64,000 nt of DNA from Oscillospiraceae bacterium (GCA_022793685.1 JAAWDI010000046.1:1-64000), one strand, 5' to 3'; positions 40,541 to 49,032 are shown, counted from the first letter of the stretch. Program-made: numbers and translations. Notes: a model not told the origin generated them from the letters alone.

Positions 40541-41557
40541 ATGATTTTGATTATGAAGCAGGGCTTCTCAGAGTCCGAATTGCAGGAGGCCATCCACGCC
40601 ATGGAGGCCGGCGGCGTCAAGGTGATGGTCTCCAAGGGCAGCGAGACCACCATTCTGGGCGCTGAAGGCAACTCCTCCAAGCTCGATGAGGAAAAGCTGG
40701 CCCAACTCACCGGTGTGGAGCGCGTCATGCGGGTGAGCGAGCCGTTCAAAAAAGCCAACCGCAAGTATCATCCGGACAACAGCGTTATTGACATTGGCGG
40801 CGGCGTACAGGTGGGCGGGGACAAGCTGGCCGTCATCGCCGGGCCGTGCTCTGTGGAGGGCGAGGCTCAAATCACAGGCGTGGCGCAGGCGGTAAAAGCC
40901 GCCGGGGCGGCCGCCCTGCGGGGCGGCGCGTACAAGCCCCGTACCTCTCCCTATGCCTTCCAAGGCATGGGCGTGGAGGGCGTGCGCCTGCTGCTGGAGG
41001 CCAAGCAGGCCACCGGCCTGCCCATCGTCACCGAGCTGATGAGCTCCGACCAACTTCCCTTCTTCGAGGAATGCGTGGATGTGATTCAAATCGGCGCGCG
41101 GAATATGCAGAACTTCGACCTTTTGAAAAAGGTAGGCAAGTGCTCCAAACCCATCCTGCTGAAGCGGGGGCTCTCCTCTACCATTGAGGAGTGGCTCATG
41201 TCTGCCGAGTATATCATGGCGGGCGGCAACAACAACGTCATCCTCTGCGAACGCGGCATCCGCACCTTTGAAACCTACACCCGCAACACCCTCGACCTGT
41301 CCGCCGTGCTGGCGGCAAAGCAGCTCTCCCACTTGCCGGTGGTGGTAGACCCCTCCCATGCCTGCGGCAAGGCGTGGATGGTGGAGCGCATGGCGCTGGC
41401 CGCCGTCGCCGCCGGCGCGGACGGACTGCTCATCGAAGTGCACAACGACCCCCAGAACGCATGGTGCGACGGCGCGCAATCCATCACACCCGCTCAGTTT
41501 GCCGAGCTGATGCCCAAGGTGGCCCAGATTGCCGCCTGCGTGGGCCGTACCCTTTAA
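40541..41557 (+). CDS. aroF: 3-Deoxy-7-phosphoheptulonate synthase (DAHP synthase, AroF type with N-terminal FXD domain)
   Basis: It condenses PEP and erythrose-4-phosphate in the first step of aromatic amino acid synthesis. Start placed at ATG 40541 (MILIMKQGFSESELQEAIHA); the track's start at 40502 lies in the terminator arm. Residues 1-85 form the ferredoxin-like regulatory domain seen in Firmicutes/Thermotoga enzymes. The catalytic barrel follows: KLAVIAGPCSVEGEAQI, AAALRGGAYKPRTSPYAFQG, VDVIQIGARNMQNFDLLKKV, KPILLKRGLSSTIEEW, VVVDPSHACGKAWMVE. Length 338 is typical. The gene leads the operon with tyrA and an MBL-fold gene and is preceded by a leader-peptide attenuator. Confidence 0.95.
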   Translation: MILIMKQGFSESELQEAIHAMEAGGVKVMVSKGSETTILGAEGNSSKLDEEKLAQLTGVERVMRVSEPFKKANRKYHPDNSVIDIGGGVQVGGDKLAVIAGPCSVEGEAQITGVAQAVKAAGAAALRGGAYKPRTSPYAFQGMGVEGVRLLLEAKQATGLPIVTELMSSDQLPFFEECVDVIQIGARNMQNFDLLKKVGKCSKPILLKRGLSSTIEEWLMSAEYIMAGGNNNVILCERGIRTFETYTRNTLDLSAVLAAKQLSHLPVVVDPSHACGKAWMVERMALAAVAAGADGLLIEVHNDPQNAWCDGAQSITPAQFAELMPKVAQIAACVGRTL

Positions 41558-41569
41558 GGGGGCGCAGTC

Positions 41570-42415
41570 ATGGAGCAAAAAACTATCCTTGTGGTCGGCC
41601 TCGGCCTGATTGGCGGCTCCTTGGCCATTGGCCTCAAGGGCTTTGAGGACTATGCCATCGTGGGCTGCGACGTAAGCCAGCCCACCCTTCGTTTCGCCGC
41701 TGAGCACGGTATCTGCGACAGGCTCACCGAACACGCCGCGGACGCTGTCCCTTCCGCCGACGTGACCCTGCTCTGCCTTCACCCTCAGGGTATCCTCGAC
41801 TTTATGAAAGAGCACGCCGGGAGGTTCAAGCAGGGCAGCCTTGTGACAGACGTGTGCGGCGTCAAGACCGCCATTATGGAGGGCGCTTCCGCTCTGCCGG
41901 AGTGCGTAGACTTCATCGGCGGCCACCCCATGGCGGGCACGGAATTCTCCGGCATCGAGCACGCCTTTGGTGAGATGTTCCAGCTTGCCCATTATCTGGT
42001 CACGCCGCGGGAAACCAGCACCCCGGATCACCTCGACCTGCTGCGCCGTATGGCGGAGCACATCGGTTTCCGTGATTTCATCACCACCACGCCGGAGCAG
42101 CACGACGCCATGATTGCCTACACCAGTCAGATGATGCACATCATCGCCCTGTCCGTATGCGACGACGAGGGGCTGTTCACCTGTAAGGGCTTCGAGGGCA
42201 ATTCCTTTCGGGACTGCACCCGGGTGGCGGCGCTGGACGTGCCGCTTTGGACGCAGCTTTTCTCCCTCAACGCCCCGGCGTTGGACAAGGTGCTGGCAGA
42301 GCTGGAGGTGCACCTTGCCGATTACCGTAAGGCCCTCCAAAGCGGCGACCGCAGCGCCCTTGCGGACAAGCTGCGCTATTCCGCCGCCCGAAAGCGGCAG
42401 ATGAATCTGGAATAA
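41570..42415 (+). CDS. tyrA: Prephenate dehydrogenase
   Basis: TyrA oxidatively decarboxylates prephenate to 4-hydroxyphenylpyruvate, the tyrosine branch. The 281-residue protein starts with an NAD-binding fold (LVVGLGLIGGSLAIGLKG) and shows VTDVCGVKTAIMEG, DFIGGHPMAGTEFSGIEHA, TPEQHDAMIAYTSQMMHIIA and the FRDCTRVAALDVPLW helix. There is no ACT domain at the end, so feedback by tyrosine may occur through the leader attenuator or the DAHP synthase domain instead. It starts 12 bp after the DAHP synthase stop, so the two are one operon; Tyr-rich leader codons fit a tyrosine-responsive operon. Confidence 0.95.
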   Translation: MEQKTILVVGLGLIGGSLAIGLKGFEDYAIVGCDVSQPTLRFAAEHGICDRLTEHAADAVPSADVTLLCLHPQGILDFMKEHAGRFKQGSLVTDVCGVKTAIMEGASALPECVDFIGGHPMAGTEFSGIEHAFGEMFQLAHYLVTPRETSTPDHLDLLRRMAEHIGFRDFITTTPEQHDAMIAYTSQMMHIIALSVCDDEGLFTCKGFEGNSFRDCTRVAALDVPLWTQLFSLNAPALDKVLAELEVHLADYRKALQSGDRSALADKLRYSAARKRQMNLE

Positions 42416-42433
42416 AAGCGAGGTCACGCGATT

Positions 42434-43321
42434 ATGTACGAGCTGATACAGGCCGGTGAAAACACATGGTATATGGATTGTCCCACCAAGGTGGGGCTGG
42501 TTCGCACTGCCTCCGGCCACGGCGTTCTGATTGACGGCGGCAGCGACAAGGACGCCGCAAAAAAAGTCCTCCGCCACATGGAGGCTCTCGGCCTGTCGCT
42601 GGACGCGGTCTACTGCACCCACGCCCACGCCGACCACATTGGGGGCTGCCGCCACCTGCAAAACAGTACCGGCTGTAAAATCTATGTTCCGGAGGATGAG
42701 TTGGCCTACCCTGCCCAGCCCATTTTGGAGCCTGCCATGCTCTACGGCGGACGTCCGCCCAAGGTGCTGTGCAACAAGTTCCTGATGGCGCCCTCCTTCG
42801 AGGCGGAGGCCCTGACGGCCGACGTACTGCCGGAGGGCTTCCGCATGGAATTGGTAGGGGGGCACTGCGCCGCCATGGCGCTGCTGCAAACGCCGGACGG
42901 CGTCTGGTTTGCAGGGGATGCGGTGGCGTCGGAGGAAACGCTCCAAAAATATCCGGTGTCTTACCTGATGGACGTGGACGGCTTCCTCGCTGCCCTGGAC
43001 AAAGTGGAAACGCTAACGGGCACGCTGTTCGTCCCCGCCCACGCCCCCGCCAGCGGGGACATTACACCGCTGGCGGAGGTCAACCGCCGCAATACGCTGG
43101 AGCTGTGCGCCATGCTGAAGGGCATCTGCGCTGCGCCCTCCACCATGGAGGACATTTTGAAGGCAGTCTTTGACCGGCTGGGCCATACGCTTAACTGGAT
43201 TCAATATGTGCTGGTGGGGTGCACCCTCCGCTCCTATCTGGCCTGTTTGATGGACAAGGGCGAGCTTGTGACCGATGTGGCGGACAACCGCCTGCTGTGG
43301 AAACTCCCCGAAGAAGCCTGA
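42434..43321 (+). CDS. Metallo-beta-lactamase-fold hydrolase
   Basis: A 295-residue MBL-fold protein with the first zinc motif YCTHAHADHIGG (HxHxDH), then LVGGHCAAMALLQTPDGVWFAGD giving the later His and Asp ligands. A C-terminal region of about 80 residues (LELCAMLKGICAAPSTMEDI; YVLVGCTLRSYLACLMDKGEL) looks like a winged-helix addition found in LACTB2-like thioesterase/RNase relatives. It starts 18 bp after tyrA with a GCGAGGTCACGCG leader and is probably in the same operon. Its link to aromatic metabolism is unknown. No signal peptide. Confidence 0.88.
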   Translation: MYELIQAGENTWYMDCPTKVGLVRTASGHGVLIDGGSDKDAAKKVLRHMEALGLSLDAVYCTHAHADHIGGCRHLQNSTGCKIYVPEDELAYPAQPILEPAMLYGGRPPKVLCNKFLMAPSFEAEALTADVLPEGFRMELVGGHCAAMALLQTPDGVWFAGDAVASEETLQKYPVSYLMDVDGFLAALDKVETLTGTLFVPAHAPASGDITPLAEVNRRNTLELCAMLKGICAAPSTMEDILKAVFDRLGHTLNWIQYVLVGCTLRSYLACLMDKGELVTDVADNRLLWKLPEEA

Positions 43322-43333
43322 CCTCAAAACCAG

Positions 43334-43370
43334 AAACGCCCGCTGGGATATATCCCAGCGGGCGTTTTTC
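43334..43370. terminator. Bidirectional terminator after the aromatic operon
   Basis: A 34-nt uninterrupted palindrome (AAACGCCCGCTGGGATA and its complement) ends in TTTTT on the plus strand; it lies between convergent genes, 13 bp after the MBL-fold stop. Confidence 0.92.
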
Positions 43371-43377
43371 GTTCTGT

Positions 43378-45303
43378 TTACAGGATAGCCATCGCTGCAT
43401 CATAGGCAGTACGGGTGGCGTTGAAAATCGTCCCCTGCCTGGTGTTGCAGTCGCCCAGATAAACGACCTCCGGCGCGCAGTCCGCAAAGGAGCGGGCCAA
43501 CTCCGTCCTGGCGCGCACGCCAAGGGAGAGCACCAGCGTATCGCAGGGCATCTCCATTGCCTCCCCGTTCCGTGTTACCGTAATACCCCTATCCGTGACG
43601 GCCTCCAACCGGGTTTCCGGCAGAATTTCCACGCCCCGCAGCTCCATCATCTCCCGCAGCGCCAGAATATTCATCTTTGCGCCGCCGGTTCCGATTTTAT
43701 CGGCGCTTGCCATATCGATGAGGGTAACCTTCTTCCCCTGCCGGGACAGGTCAACGGCGCACTCCATGCCCGTCATGCCCGCGCCGGCAATGATAACGGT
43801 GTCGCCCACCGTCACGTTGCCCATGTCCACATCGCCCACCCAAACAGCCTTGGGGTTGCCCTTCAAGAAATCGGGAATAAGCGGCTCGCTGCCCACGGCC
43901 ACCAGCACTGCGTCATAGCTTTCCGCTTTCAGGGCAGCGGGGGTGGCCTCCGTGTTCAGCTTGACGGTGATGCTTTCGTCCCGCTCCACCATACGAACGC
44001 TCCATTCAATATAGCGGCGGATGTCCGCTTTCATCTCGGAAGCGGCGGCCAAATTGAGGGCGCCGCCCAGCTTGTCCTGCTTTTCGTACAGGGTAACCTT
44101 GTGGCCGCGCTTTGCCGCCGTCCGGGCGGCCTCCATGCCGGCGGGGCCGCCGCCCACCACCGCCACCTTGCGGGAACCTTCCGGTGCGGGATAGTTCATC
44201 CACAGCATTTCCCGTCCCAGCGTGGGGTTGATGGCGCACCGCACGGGCAGAAAGCCGTTGTGGGTGCGGTGGATGCAGGTGTTGCAGCGGATACAGGGCT
44301 TGATTTCGTCTGCCTTGCCCCGCTTCAGCTTGCGGGCAATCTCATGGTCGGCCAAAAGGGGACGGGACATGGATACCAAATCAATTTTCCCGTCCGCAAT
44401 GGCCTGGGACGCCACCTTGTAGTCCATACCGCCCACACAGGACACCGGAATATGCAGCGCCTTTTTGAACTGCTCCGCATAAGGCAGATTAAAGCCCCGC
44501 TCGAAGTACAGCGGCGGCATGACATAGGGCGTCAGCTTATGCACCGCAAGCTGTCCGCGGGAAACGTGGAGCCAGTCTATCTTGTCCTCAATCACCTTGA
44601 CAAACTCGATAAGCTCCGGCATTTCCGGGCTGCCCTCCATCATGTCCGTGCCGCTGATGCGGTACTCAATGGCAAGGGCGTCCCCCACTGCGGCGCGGAT
44701 ACCGTCCAGAATTTCCACGGTAAAGCGGCAGCGGTTCTCAAAGCTGTCACAACCGTATTCATCGTGGCGGTGGTTATACAGCTTGGAGAAGAACGCCGCT
44801 GGGGGCTGGAGATGTGCGCCGTGGATGACCACATAATCGCCGCCCGCCTTCTGAACCCGCACCGCCGCGTCGATGTATTGCCCAATCATTTCCTTGACTC
44901 CGGCGTTGTCATAGTTGTCTGGACTTATCTCAATTTGGGGCATTCCCTTTTTGTCCCGCTCGTCAAAGGTCTCGGTCTCGCCGCCGATGGGCACCAACTC
45001 GATGCCAGCCTTGCAATCATAGGCGTGGACGGTGTCAAACATCTGGGTAAGCTGGTTGATACAGCTATCATTGGACAGGTCGGGCAGTGTGATGCCATAG
45101 GGAATGGGCGTGATGGAGCCGGTGCCCACCGCCACACAGGCCGCGCCGCCTACCGCCAGCCCCCGCACCCACTCGATGAGTTCCCGATTGATATGGTTGT
45201 CCGCCGTGCAGAAAAAGGGGTAGGTCGGAGAAAAAAGAATACGGTTTTTCAGTTCCATACGCTTGGTGCGCAGGGGTTGGAGCAGATTTTGATAGTCGCT
45301 CAT
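43378..45303 (-). CDS. NADH:flavin oxidoreductase with Fe-S and FAD/NAD domains (second copy)
   Basis: Start placed at ATG 45301-45303 (MSDYQNLLQPLRTKRMELKN) with GGGAGGT 6 nt upstream; the track adds 26 codons of leader. The 641-residue protein has the OYE barrel (NRILFSPTYPFFCTADNH, GIELVPIGGETET, IHGAHLQPPAAFFSKLYNHR), the cluster motif CIRCNTCIHRTHNGFLPVRC, and the two nucleotide folds VAVVGGGPAGMEAARTAA and VIIAGAGMTGMECAVDL. Architecture equals the copy at 18.7-20.6 kb but with clear sequence differences in the barrel, so substrates probably differ. A ~70-bp element shared with the transglutaminase gene lies just upstream. Confidence 0.92.
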   Translation of the reverse strand: MSDYQNLLQPLRTKRMELKNRILFSPTYPFFCTADNHINRELIEWVRGLAVGGAACVAVGTGSITPIPYGITLPDLSNDSCINQLTQMFDTVHAYDCKAGIELVPIGGETETFDERDKKGMPQIEISPDNYDNAGVKEMIGQYIDAAVRVQKAGGDYVVIHGAHLQPPAAFFSKLYNHRHDEYGCDSFENRCRFTVEILDGIRAAVGDALAIEYRISGTDMMEGSPEMPELIEFVKVIEDKIDWLHVSRGQLAVHKLTPYVMPPLYFERGFNLPYAEQFKKALHIPVSCVGGMDYKVASQAIADGKIDLVSMSRPLLADHEIARKLKRGKADEIKPCIRCNTCIHRTHNGFLPVRCAINPTLGREMLWMNYPAPEGSRKVAVVGGGPAGMEAARTAAKRGHKVTLYEKQDKLGGALNLAAASEMKADIRRYIEWSVRMVERDESITVKLNTEATPAALKAESYDAVLVAVGSEPLIPDFLKGNPKAVWVGDVDMGNVTVGDTVIIAGAGMTGMECAVDLSRQGKKVTLIDMASADKIGTGGAKMNILALREMMELRGVEILPETRLEAVTDRGITVTRNGEAMEMPCDTLVLSLGVRARTELARSFADCAPEVVYLGDCNTRQGTIFNATRTAYDAAMAIL

Positions 45304-45337
45304 GGCCATACCTCCCGTCGTTTGCTTGTGCCAATTA

Positions 45338-45411
45338 TGCCGTAGGCGCAGCACGCCGTTGTGGCATATGTGTAAAATCAAACATAATAGCTGCTTTCAG
45401 TTATTATAGCA
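45338..45411 (-). repeat. Duplicated upstream element, copy A (in front of the second OYE-type gene)
   Basis: This element and 58589-58660 share about 53 of 68 aligned bases, in the same orientation relative to the downstream minus-strand gene. Read on the minus strand it contains a palindrome TAATAACTG/CAGCTATTA (one G-T pair), a TTGATTTTA segment, and a second stem GGCG-TGCTG-CGCC enclosed by GCC/GGC. A minus-strand promoter TTGCGC-N17-TATAAT overlaps its upstream edge, so the first palindrome overlaps the -10 region. Confidence 0.65.
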
Positions 45412-45460
45412 TCAAACAACTTGTGGCGCAACGCATCCCCGCCGCTCTACCTCAAGTCGG

Positions 45461-45489
45461 GTGACTTTTTCCCCGAAAAGCGGTACAAT
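45461..45489 (+). promoter_or_regulatory. Promoter of the XRE-membrane regulator gene
   Basis: GTGACT (45461-45466) and TACAAT (45484-45489) are separated by 17 bp, 24 bp upstream of the ATG at 45513, which has AAAGGGG as ribosome site. Confidence 0.6.
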
Positions 45490-45512
45490 CAAGGCGAAAG
45501 GGGCGTGTACAG

Positions 45513-46853
45513 ATGAACGCCGTATATACTGGCAGCCGAATCGCCACCCTACGCAAGGATAAAGGGTGGACCCAAAAAGAACTGGCGGAACAGCTTCACA
45601 TCACGGACAAGGCCGTCAGCAAATGGGAGCGGGGCCTCAATTTCCCAGACCTTGCCCTGCTGGAGCCGCTGGCCGCCGCATTGGACACCTCAGCGGCCGA
45701 CCTGCTGGGTCTGGAGGATACCTCCGCCGCTGTGCTGGAGGCCGTTGCAGAGCTTCACAATAAGGAGGAAGCCAAGCTGAAAAAGCGGCTTTTGGCAACC
45801 GGGTGCATTTTTATGGCGCTGAGCCTTGTCATCTTCCTTTACCTCCTCGCCTGCGGGACTGGCCCGCACCCCTCAATCACGCCGCAAGGTCTGCTCCACA
45901 TCGTGGCTCTTGCCCTGTTTACCGTCAGCTTCCACGCCCTTTGGCCCTTTGCCGACAAGACCGCGGTCTTTTGGGTGGGCGCTGTCAAAGGCTCCCGCGT
46001 TGTCACAATGTCAGGCTTTTTCGTCAAGCGCCCGCCTATGCCTGCCGGTATGCTTCCAAAGCAAGAGGAAGCAGACACACCATCCGCCTTACTCCTTGAA
46101 GACGACCTCCCGTCTCCCGAACAGGTCAAGGCCGCTCTGAGCGTTCCCGGCTACAAGCTGTTGCCCGCCCTGCGCCTCCTATTCGCCGTCGGCATTGTGA
46201 ACATTCTGCTGGCGGTCATTTCCTGCTTTGGCCCCCATTGGCTGAACATAGCGGGCGCCATTGTGCTTTTGGTTGGTACGGTCATGCTTTGCCGCGCTAT
46301 TCGCAGCAGGGAGCTGTTGGCCGGCGCTGTCTTCGGCGCGGTCAATCTGGGGCTAATGATTATCTTCTTTTTTGCCCTGCCATCCTCCCTGCCTGTCTCA
46401 GGGAACCTCATTGCGGGTATTGTCCTTGTGGTGTGCGGCGTCGCCCATACAGTCTGCCTGTACCGCGGAATGGCTGACCATATGAACGCACGGGGCTTCC
46501 GTGGAGAAGCGACCACAGCCGTGCTTGCCGCCAACCTGACGATTTTTCTCTATGCGACCTCTGTTTGCTTGATGGGGTACAGCTTGTATGACAACCCGCA
46601 GGCATGGGGTTTTGGCCTTGAGGCACCCCTGCTTCAAGGCGCGCTCACGGTAGTGGAAACACTGCGCTTCGGAATGCCTGCGGCGGCGTTGCGGGCAATC
46701 TGGACTTCTTTACAAGACGTGCTCTTTAGCAACCCTGAGACAATCCTGCTCTGCATCGCTGTGGCGGTCTTTGCAGTGACCGCCCTCGGCAGCGGCGTTT
46801 CCTTCTTCCGCAAATGCTGTCGCTGTCTGAACGCGGAAGCGCCGGAAGGGTGA
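45513..46853 (+). CDS. XRE-family HTH protein with multi-pass membrane domain
   Basis: The first 70 residues are an XRE HTH (TGSRIATLRKDKGWTQKELAEQ; HITDKAVSKWERGLNFPDLALLEPLAAAL). A linker is followed by about eight hydrophobic segments, including LLATGCIFMALSLVIFLYLLACG, LLFAVGIVNILLAVISCFG, WLNIAGAIVLLVGTVMLC, LAGAVFGAVNLGLMIIFFFALP and AVLAANLTIFLYATSVCLMGY. Clostridial proteins of this layout are membrane-tethered regulators that often control a neighbouring transporter or stress gene. An internal hydrophilic stretch holds KRPPMPAGMLPKQEEADTPS. Directly downstream is the remnant of a second copy. The regulated gene and signal are unknown. Confidence 0.85.
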   Translation: MNAVYTGSRIATLRKDKGWTQKELAEQLHITDKAVSKWERGLNFPDLALLEPLAAALDTSAADLLGLEDTSAAVLEAVAELHNKEEAKLKKRLLATGCIFMALSLVIFLYLLACGTGPHPSITPQGLLHIVALALFTVSFHALWPFADKTAVFWVGAVKGSRVVTMSGFFVKRPPMPAGMLPKQEEADTPSALLLEDDLPSPEQVKAALSVPGYKLLPALRLLFAVGIVNILLAVISCFGPHWLNIAGAIVLLVGTVMLCRAIRSRELLAGAVFGAVNLGLMIIFFFALPSSLPVSGNLIAGIVLVVCGVAHTVCLYRGMADHMNARGFRGEATTAVLAANLTIFLYATSVCLMGYSLYDNPQAWGFGLEAPLLQGALTVVETLRFGMPAAALRAIWTSLQDVLFSNPETILLCIAVAVFAVTALGSGVSFFRKCCRCLNAEAPEG

Positions 46854-46873
46854 ACGGAAAAGGAGCATAACCT

Positions 46874-47038
46874 ATGGCCTCCGCATACACCGGCAATCAA
46901 ATTTCTGCCCTGCGCAAAGAAACGGCTGGACGCAGAAGAAGCTTCCGTTTTCTTCTCATTCTACCCACCGGCTTGCTTATTGTTTTGAGTCGGTCGATGT
47001 TTCTTGGCTATTGGCCGCTGTCAGAAAGCCTAAAATGA
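46874..47038 (+). pseudogene. Remnant of a second XRE-membrane regulator gene
   Basis: ATG 46874 opens a 54-codon frame beginning MASAYTGNQISALRKE, closely matching the start MNAVYTGSRIATLRKD of the preceding gene. After that, reading the next bases one frame over gives NGWTQKKLP, which matches the neighbour's KGWTQKEL, so one base is missing. The original frame continues into a hydrophobic stretch (FLLILPTGLLIVLSRSMFLGYWP) and stops at 47036-47038. The rest of the gene is gone. A GGAG site (AAAAGGAGCATAACCT) still precedes the ATG. It is too short for the ORF track. Confidence 0.7.
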
Positions 47039-47040
47039 CG

Positions 47041-47077
47041 TAAAAATCCCGCTGACCCTTGGTCAGCGGGATTTTTA
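47041..47077. terminator. Bidirectional terminator between the XRE remnant and the M42 gene
   Basis: A 17-bp perfect stem (TAAAAATCCCGCTGACC / GGTCAGCGGGATTTTTA) with a 3-nt loop and T-runs on both strands. Confidence 0.92.
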
Positions 47078-47094
47078 TACGTCCTCAAAGGCGG

Positions 47095-48171
47095 TTAAAA
47101 ACTTCCAATCAGGTCGGCGTTGGCACGCTCCAGAATGGCGGCGGCCAGCTTTCCGGCGTTCACCACATCCTCATGGGCGGCAATGCCATAGTGGGTGTGG
47201 ATATACCGCACAGGGATACCGATGACAATGACGGGCACACTCCCGTTGGACAGGTGAATGGGCGCGCCATTGGTAGAGCCGCCGGTGCGCACACTCTCCT
47301 GCACGGGAATGCCCAGCTCCTCCGCCAGATTCAGCGCAAAGCGCTGATAGCGGGGGTTGGTAATCATGCGGGCGTCAATGTGGCGCAGCATGGGGCCTTT
47401 GTGGATGGCGGTCTGCACCATGTAAGGCTCCACCACCGTGTCGTCGGCAGGGCAGCCCTCAAAGACGATAGCCAAATCAGGCTTTACCACGTTGGCGGTG
47501 ACGGTAGCGCCACGGGTACCCATCTCCTCCTGCACGGCGAAAGCGGCGGTCACATCCACCTGAAGCTCCTTCCCCTTCACGTTGTCCAGCGTGTGGAGAA
47601 TGGCGGCACAGCCCATGCGGCAGTCAAACGCCTTGCCAATCATCAGGTCATGCTTCTCCTGATACTCAAAGGTCACGTCGGGCACCACCGGCGCGGCGAT
47701 GCGTACATGAAAATCACGGATGACCTCCTCCTTGGAGGAAGCGCCGATGTCGATGCTCATATCTTCCACTGTGGGCGCTGCGCCTTTTTCCGCTGCGCTC
47801 ATGAAGTGAGGCGGCTTGCTGGCAATCACGCCGGGGATGTAGTCGCCGTCCGCCGTCTGCACCCACACCCGATGGGCCGGAATGTTGGTAGGTACCCAAC
47901 CGCCCAGCGTGGTAAACCGCAGGGTGCCGTCCGGCTTGATGGCCTGCACCATAAAAGCCACCTCGTCGCTGTGGGCGTCAAGCTGCACCATGGGGCGGCC
48001 CCCCTTGTTTTCCTTGCGGGCAAGGTAAAGGTTGCGCAGGCTGTCCTCCTGAAAAGAGCCATACGCGCCGCCGTAGGTACGCAGGACAGTCAGAACCTCG
48101 TCCTCAAAGCCGGGCGCGCCCTTGGCGTTGGACAGGGCGGCCGCCATCTGGAGAGACGTTTCTTTTTCCAT
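47095..48171 (-). CDS. M42-family metallo-aminopeptidase (glutamyl aminopeptidase/deblocking type)
   Basis: M42 enzymes are cytosolic tetrahedral dodecamers that trim N-terminal residues from peptides. The 358-residue protein has the family metal-ligand motifs in order: VQLDAHSDEVAFMV, KAFDCRMGCAAIL, FAVQEEMGTRGATV, VFEGCPADD and VRYIHTHYGIAAHED. GGRGA-like substrate segments appear as RTGGSTNGAPIHL. GGGAGA precedes the start. It ends the minus-strand run oppA-B-C-D-F, creatininase, M42, so imported peptides are a natural substrate. Whether the whole run is one transcript is not certain, but no strong terminator is visible between these genes. Confidence 0.93.
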   Translation of the reverse strand: MEKETSLQMAAALSNAKGAPGFEDEVLTVLRTYGGAYGSFQEDSLRNLYLARKENKGGRPMVQLDAHSDEVAFMVQAIKPDGTLRFTTLGGWVPTNIPAHRVWVQTADGDYIPGVIASKPPHFMSAAEKGAAPTVEDMSIDIGASSKEEVIRDFHVRIAAPVVPDVTFEYQEKHDLMIGKAFDCRMGCAAILHTLDNVKGKELQVDVTAAFAVQEEMGTRGATVTANVVKPDLAIVFEGCPADDTVVEPYMVQTAIHKGPMLRHIDARMITNPRYQRFALNLAEELGIPVQESVRTGGSTNGAPIHLSNGSVPVIVIGIPVRYIHTHYGIAAHEDVVNAGKLAAAILERANADLIGSF

Positions 48172-48201
48172 CTTTCATTCTCCCTTGAAGCTGATTATTT
48201 C

Positions 48202-48984
48202 TTAAAATTCCGTGCCGCAGGCCTTGGCGATGTCCACCTTTTTGAACTCCTCCATGAAGTCCGCAATGTAGTCCGCCGTTGTCTGAAGCATCTTCTGCCC
48301 CCACTCCACCGTGGCGGTCTCAGGATGGTCGGGGCCAATCCAGCCGTTGTGAGTCACGCTGGGGGTCAAGCGGGGGATATTGACACTGACACCCTTATAT
48401 TCCACCGAAGTAAAGCCGGTAGCCTTCAGCGTATCAGACACGTCATGGAGCACCATGGGGCCGGGCACCTCGCTCTGGTCGACCAGAGTGGGGTCGATGC
48501 CCAGAATGGCCGCCGTTTCCTCGCCGCCGCCGTGGCCGCCCTTCCATGCGGGGTCCATGTCCCATGCCATCAGCCACCAGTTCAGCTCGGCCAGAATGCC
48601 GCCCTTGCGCTGGATGTCATAGCCCACCCGGTCAATGGCCTTCACATTGCCGCCATGGCCGTTCAGAATAACGAAGCGGCGTGCGCCGTGCTGGAACAGG
48701 CTGTCGCACACATGGCTGAGCACCTGATACAGCAGCTCCGTACCCAGGTTGATGGTGCCGGGATAGTCGCAAAGGCTCTCCGTCGCGCCGTAGGGAATGG
48801 TGGGGCAGATGAGCACGTCGCTTTTTTCCTCGATTTTATCCAGCAGGAAGTCGGGAATCAAGGTGTCTGTACCCAGCGGCATATGCCGGCCGTGGCACTC
48901 GATGGAACCAACGCCGATGATAACGGTATCGTTGCTTTTGAAGTATTCCTCTGCCTTCGGCCAGGTCAAATTGGAAAGACGCAT
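48202..48984 (-). CDS. Creatininase-family amidohydrolase
   Basis: A 260-residue metal-dependent hydrolase of the creatininase fold. Motifs: VGSIECHGRHMPLGTDTLIP (Glu, His, Asp ligands), FVILNGHGGNVKAIDRV, and KGGHGGGEETAAIL with the later His and Glu. The fold includes creatinine amidohydrolase, the formamide hydrolase ArfB, and MftE-type peptidases. Its position between a peptide ABC importer and an M42 aminopeptidase suggests a cyclic amide or peptide substrate rather than creatinine, but this is inference. GGAGGTAATGTC precedes the start. Confidence 0.9.
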   Translation of the reverse strand: MRLSNLTWPKAEEYFKSNDTVIIGVGSIECHGRHMPLGTDTLIPDFLLDKIEEKSDVLICPTIPYGATESLCDYPGTINLGTELLYQVLSHVCDSLFQHGARRFVILNGHGGNVKAIDRVGYDIQRKGGILAELNWWLMAWDMDPAWKGGHGGGEETAAILGIDPTLVDQSEVPGPMVLHDVSDTLKATGFTSVEYKGVSVNIPRLTPSVTHNGWIGPDHPETATVEWGQKMLQTTADYIADFMEEFKKVDIAKACGTEF

Positions 48985-49032
48985 GACATTACCTCCAAAT
49001 CATATCGCCGGTGTTGCCCGGTGTAAAATACA

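Noticed and set aside
47095-48984. Creatinine degradation pathway
   Set aside because: Only the creatininase-fold gene is present; creatinase and sarcosine-use genes are missing, and its neighbours are peptide-handling genes.
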